Positions 61,012 through 64,000 of a DNA stretch of 64,000 bases are shown one piece after another (positions within the stretch are counted from its first letter, which is position 1; each line of letters opens with the position of its first letter). Made by a program: the position numbers and the translations under genes. The notes beneath the pieces are model-generated. The model made no database searches. It worked only from the letters and a program-made list of their open reading frames with translations, and was not told the origin of the DNA. Source of the stretch: Verrucomicrobiia bacterium (lineage in GTDB: Bacteria > Verrucomicrobiota > Verrucomicrobiia > Verrucomicrobiales > Akkermansiaceae); the NCBI GenBank assembly GCA_947462875.1, contig CANHQJ010000010.1:1-64000 (forward strand), given 5' to 3'.

Positions 61012-62961
61012 ATGATCACTCACATCCATCGAACCATGGCTTTGGCGCTGACTCTCGTCATGCTCCCTTGTGTTTCCCGAGCACAGACGAGCGGGCTGGA
61101 TGGGGCCACAGGAAACATCTTCAAGGTTGATCCGGCCAAGAGCAGCTTCGAGCTTCTCAAGGAAACGGAATACGAGCCCAAGACGGACATCGGCCAATCG
61201 CGGTTCACGGTGTTTGGCAGCGATGACACCAAGGTGATTCAGATCGAGGAAAGGATCGATTTTTCCGACATCAAGGGTCCCGTGGTCGTCGCGTTTCAGG
61301 GGATCGATGCACCGAATGTGAAAGCGTTGCAGGCGAGAAAAGCGTTCGAGGCCCGTGTCGCCACGGTGCGCATCGGCGAGACGCAGGTGGCCGGCGTGGA
61401 TCCATCCTTACAAAAAGTCGAGGGACTTTTCACGCCATCCGCGGGCGATGCTCCGCGCGGCGGCATGATCCGCATCGGTGATCAGGACATCGCCGTGACG
61501 CTGCGCAAAAACAATGCGCAGCTATTTGTGAGAAAGCCCATCCGTTTTGCCGATCTCGCGGCGGGATTTTGGAAAACGACCATTCATGGCAAGGAGATCG
61601 GCGGGCGTTTTGTCATCGATACGATGGAAGTGACAAAACTCGAAGATCAGCGCAAGACGGATGATCACAAATTGCCGCGCGTATTGGTCATCGGTGATTC
61701 CATCAGCATGAACTATCACGAGGCAGCCAAAGAAGCGCTCAAAGGAATCGCGAACTACCATCGCAACGAAGGCAATGCCGCTTCCAGCACGCAGGGCGTG
61801 CGCAATCTGGAATTGTGGCTCGGAAATTATCAGGAAAAAGGCCTCCACTGGGATGTGATCCAGTTCAATCATGGATTGCACGATCTGAAGCAGATCTACG
61901 ATGCCAAGACTGACACGTTCGGAGCGTACTCGGTGCCTATCGAAGACTACAAAAAGAACCTCGAAAAGGAAATCGCCATCCTCAAAAAAACCGGTGCGAA
62001 GCTGATCTGGTGCAGCACCACACCTGTGCCCAATCACAACAAAGGCCAGTATGCCCGCCGCAAGGGCGCGGAGAAGGAATACAATGAAGCGGCCCGTGAA
62101 GTGATGAAAGGACACCCCGAGATCCTGATCAATGATCTCGCGCGGGTGGTTGATGAATCGCCGGTTTTCGACAAATGGCGCCAAACGAAAGACGTGCATT
62201 TCTATCAGAAAGAAGAACAAAAAGCCCTGGGCGATGCCGTCGCCAAAGCGGTGCGCGCGGCGCTGGACAAATCCACCAGCAGTGTCGATGAGCCGCTCGT
62301 TTTGCCCGTCCGTTTTCACATCACCACGGGCGCGACCATGACGTTGAAAGGGCAGGGGATGGAGATGTGGGTGACGGCTGCCGATCTCACCGGTCCGGTG
62401 CTGACAGAAATCAATCGCATCTGGAAACCGGCCAATATCAGCTTTGCGGTGGAACGCGCGCAACAGGAGCCGTTGCGGCAACCTGACAATTTCGCGCAGC
62501 TCTGCGAAAGCATCGCTAACTTCAAGCGTGGCGATGAACAACGCTTCGGCTCACAGCGGACGGACAACATCGGCAAGCTGTTGGATCCGGCCCATCGCCA
62601 TCCCACGGCGCTGAATGTCTATCTGCTTCCTTTCATCGGATCGACCTATCAGGGCTATGCGAACATCGGCGGCAATCATGCCGTCGTCGGCGTGTGGACC
62701 GACAAGGCGACTAACGGAAAAAAACCACCGGTCAAAACCTTGCTCGTCGAGCCGGAGCCGATGAAGGTCGGCTCTCTGGCGCGCACCATCGCCCACGAAA
62801 TCGGTCACAATCTTACTTTGCCGCATCCGGACAAATCGCTTGTTTCGGAGGTCGGTCGCTTGATGGGCGGCCGCAAGCATGGCTACAACCTCACGCCGGA
62901 AGAAATCGCCCAGGCACGTGCCAGCGCACGGAAACATCTCGCTGTTGCCAAAAATCGTTAG
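61012..62961 (+). CDS. SGNH hydrolase fused to metzincin-like metalloprotease (649 aa)
   Basis: Signal peptide (about 1-24), a beta-rich N-domain (about 35-215), then an SGNH/GDSL esterase domain: GDSIS with catalytic S230, FNHGLHD as the third block and DVHF for the catalytic Asp/His. From about 430 a second enzyme begins, with HEIGHNLTLPH giving zinc ligands H595, H599, H605 and catalytic E596, and LMGG (M618) as a possible Met-turn. The position of the usual Gly in HExxHxxGxxH is Thr602. It likely deacylates a glycan and also cleaves protein, perhaps a glycoprotein. It starts ten bases after the preceding gene. Confidence 0.82.
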   Translation: MITHIHRTMALALTLVMLPCVSRAQTSGLDGATGNIFKVDPAKSSFELLKETEYEPKTDIGQSRFTVFGSDDTKVIQIEERIDFSDIKGPVVVAFQGIDAPNVKALQARKAFEARVATVRIGETQVAGVDPSLQKVEGLFTPSAGDAPRGGMIRIGDQDIAVTLRKNNAQLFVRKPIRFADLAAGFWKTTIHGKEIGGRFVIDTMEVTKLEDQRKTDDHKLPRVLVIGDSISMNYHEAAKEALKGIANYHRNEGNAASSTQGVRNLELWLGNYQEKGLHWDVIQFNHGLHDLKQIYDAKTDTFGAYSVPIEDYKKNLEKEIAILKKTGAKLIWCSTTPVPNHNKGQYARRKGAEKEYNEAAREVMKGHPEILINDLARVVDESPVFDKWRQTKDVHFYQKEEQKALGDAVAKAVRAALDKSTSSVDEPLVLPVRFHITTGATMTLKGQGMEMWVTAADLTGPVLTEINRIWKPANISFAVERAQQEPLRQPDNFAQLCESIANFKRGDEQRFGSQRTDNIGKLLDPAHRHPTALNVYLLPFIGSTYQGYANIGGNHAVVGVWTDKATNGKKPPVKTLLVEPEPMKVGSLARTIAHEIGHNLTLPHPDKSLVSEVGRLMGGRKHGYNLTPEEIAQARASARKHLAVAKNR

Positions 62962-62970
62962 AAACGAATC

Positions 62971-64000
62971 ATGAAACATCTCTTCTCACTGACACTACTG
63001 CTGGCGGCTCCCCTGGTCGCGCAGACGCGAACGTTTCCGAAAGCCGGTGCCGATCAAAACACTCCCGCGCTGACGCAGTATTTTTCCTGGATCAACAATA
63101 CCAACGAAGGAACCACGGAAGCGCAGACGCTCGCGAATCTGGCCTTTTTCCAATGGCTTCGCGACGAATACGGCATGATCCTCGACATCTATGCCTTCGA
63201 TGCCGGATTCGTCGATGGGAAAAATTTCACCGGCATTCTCGCGGAGTCGGATCGTTTCAAACAACAATTCCCGCAAGGTCTCGACCGCGTCTACCAAACG
63301 GCGAAGAAGATGGACACCCGGCTCGGTCATTGGGGCGGGCCGGATGGTTTTGGCGATACTCCGGAATCCGAGCAAGCGCGCATCGACATGATGGTGTCGC
63401 TCTGTCGCGATTACGATTGGGCTCTCTACAAATTCGACCTCGTCTGCGGAAAACTCCGCCCCGAGAAGGAAGCGTCGTTCATCCGCATGATGAAAGAGTC
63501 GCGCAAGCACAGCCCGGATTTGATCGCACTCAATCACCGCCTGCCACTCGGCGAGGAGGGACTTTCCCTGATGACCACGAGTTTGTGGGATGGCCAGGAA
63601 ACCTATATCGATGTCCACGTCGGCAATCGCGTGACCGCGCCGCACCACCGCGTCGGCGCGATGAGCCGTGGCAATACAAAGGATTTCAACCGTCTCTTCG
63701 AAGACCATGGCGTCTGCATTTCCTCCTGCCTCGATCACTACGATGACGACATGATCCTGCAAGCCTTCGGCCGCAATCTAATCCTCGCCCCCGAAGTGTA
63801 TGGCAATCCCTGGTTGCTGCGCGATGACGAGTTTCCGAAGTTCGCACGCATCTTCACTCTCGCCCGCAACCACCGTGACATACTCATCAATGCCACCGCA
63901 CTGCCCGAGGAAACCTACGGCAAGCACGCGGTCTCGCGCGGCGATGGGAAAACGCGTTTTCTCACCCTGAGCAACCTGACGTGGGAGCCCGTTACCTACA
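62971..64000 (+). CDS. Secreted glycoside-hydrolase-like protein, 3' end beyond the window
   Basis: 343 residues are visible, and the frame is open to the edge. A signal peptide (HLFSLTLLLAAPLVAQ) precedes a TIM-barrel-type enzyme: FFQWLRDEYGMILDIYAFDAG, later WALYKFDLVCGKLRP and LLRDDEFPKFARIF. The KFDLVCG strand resembles the nucleophile strand of clan-D alpha-galactosidase-type glycosidases (GH27/GH36), but family membership is tentative. It lies nine bases after the SGNH-metzincin gene, so all four genes from 55798 are probably one operon directed at a glycan. Confidence 0.6.
   Translation, partial: MKHLFSLTLLLAAPLVAQTRTFPKAGADQNTPALTQYFSWINNTNEGTTEAQTLANLAFFQWLRDEYGMILDIYAFDAGFVDGKNFTGILAESDRFKQQFPQGLDRVYQTAKKMDTRLGHWGGPDGFGDTPESEQARIDMMVSLCRDYDWALYKFDLVCGKLRPEKEASFIRMMKESRKHSPDLIALNHRLPLGEEGLSLMTTSLWDGQETYIDVHVGNRVTAPHHRVGAMSRGNTKDFNRLFEDHGVCISSCLDHYDDDMILQAFGRNLILAPEVYGNPWLLRDDEFPKFARIFTLARNHRDILINATALPEETYGKHAVSRGDGKTRFLTLSNLTWEPVTY

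Overview
The window looks like a piece of a Verrucomicrobiota chromosome (Verrucomicrobiales-like), with a small integrated element at its left end. This rests on gene content: many secreted sulfatases, DUF1080, DUF6797 and DUF6288 proteins, giant autotransporter-associated beta-strand repeat proteins, a decayed PEP-CTERM signal and a complete MoxR/Bat locus. All calls come from reading translated sequence; no database search was possible.

Layout. (1) 1-6377: the right-hand part of an integrated element, read leftwards: tyrosine integrase, an unknown 271-aa protein, an AlpA/Xis-like HTH protein, a CHC2 primase-helicase fusion, then several tiny overlapping ORFs. TGTCCC repeats and a strong terminator lie at the 3' end of the primase gene. 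The element ends in the 3' end of a tRNA gene (6350-6377). The gene order resembles Gram-negative phage-inducible chromosomal islands (phage satellites). (2) 6392-9070: a secreted glucose/sorbosone dehydrogenase-like propeller fused to a diheme module. (3) 9308-18182: a SirB1-like gene, then moxR, DUF58, DUF4381, batA, a batB-batC fusion, batD and batE, mostly with overlapping start and stop codons. (4) 18183-23644: a purple-acid-phosphatase-like enzyme, an MBL-fold hydrolase, an M50 protease, a TSUP transporter, an EVE protein and a DUF1080 protein. (5) 23706-29394: an RND permease, adaptor and outer-membrane factor operon, bracketed by two palindromic intergenic repeats. (6) 29443-31469: a Wzz-like protein, heme O synthase and a small lipoprotein. 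(7) 31606-42787: four sulfatases, L-serine dehydratase and a LamG/cytochrome c/propeller protein. (8) 42959-55483: two giant beta-strand repeat proteins around a broken small relative with a frameshifted PEP-CTERM tail. (9) 55798-64000: a same-strand run of a DUF6288 protein, a sulfatase-PhoD fusion, an SGNH hydrolase-metzincin fusion and a truncated glycoside-hydrolase-like gene.

The right half reads as equipment for degrading sulfated polysaccharides and decorating the cell surface. Nearly every product has a signal peptide, and three otherwise unrelated proteins share a C-terminal domain that may be a sorting or anchoring signal. No formylglycine-generating enzyme or sulfatase maturase is encoded here, so sulfatase activation must come from elsewhere in the genome. 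The most unusual items are the satellite-like element with its candidate origin, the palindromic repeat family, the two enzyme fusions at the right end, and the PEP-CTERM relic.
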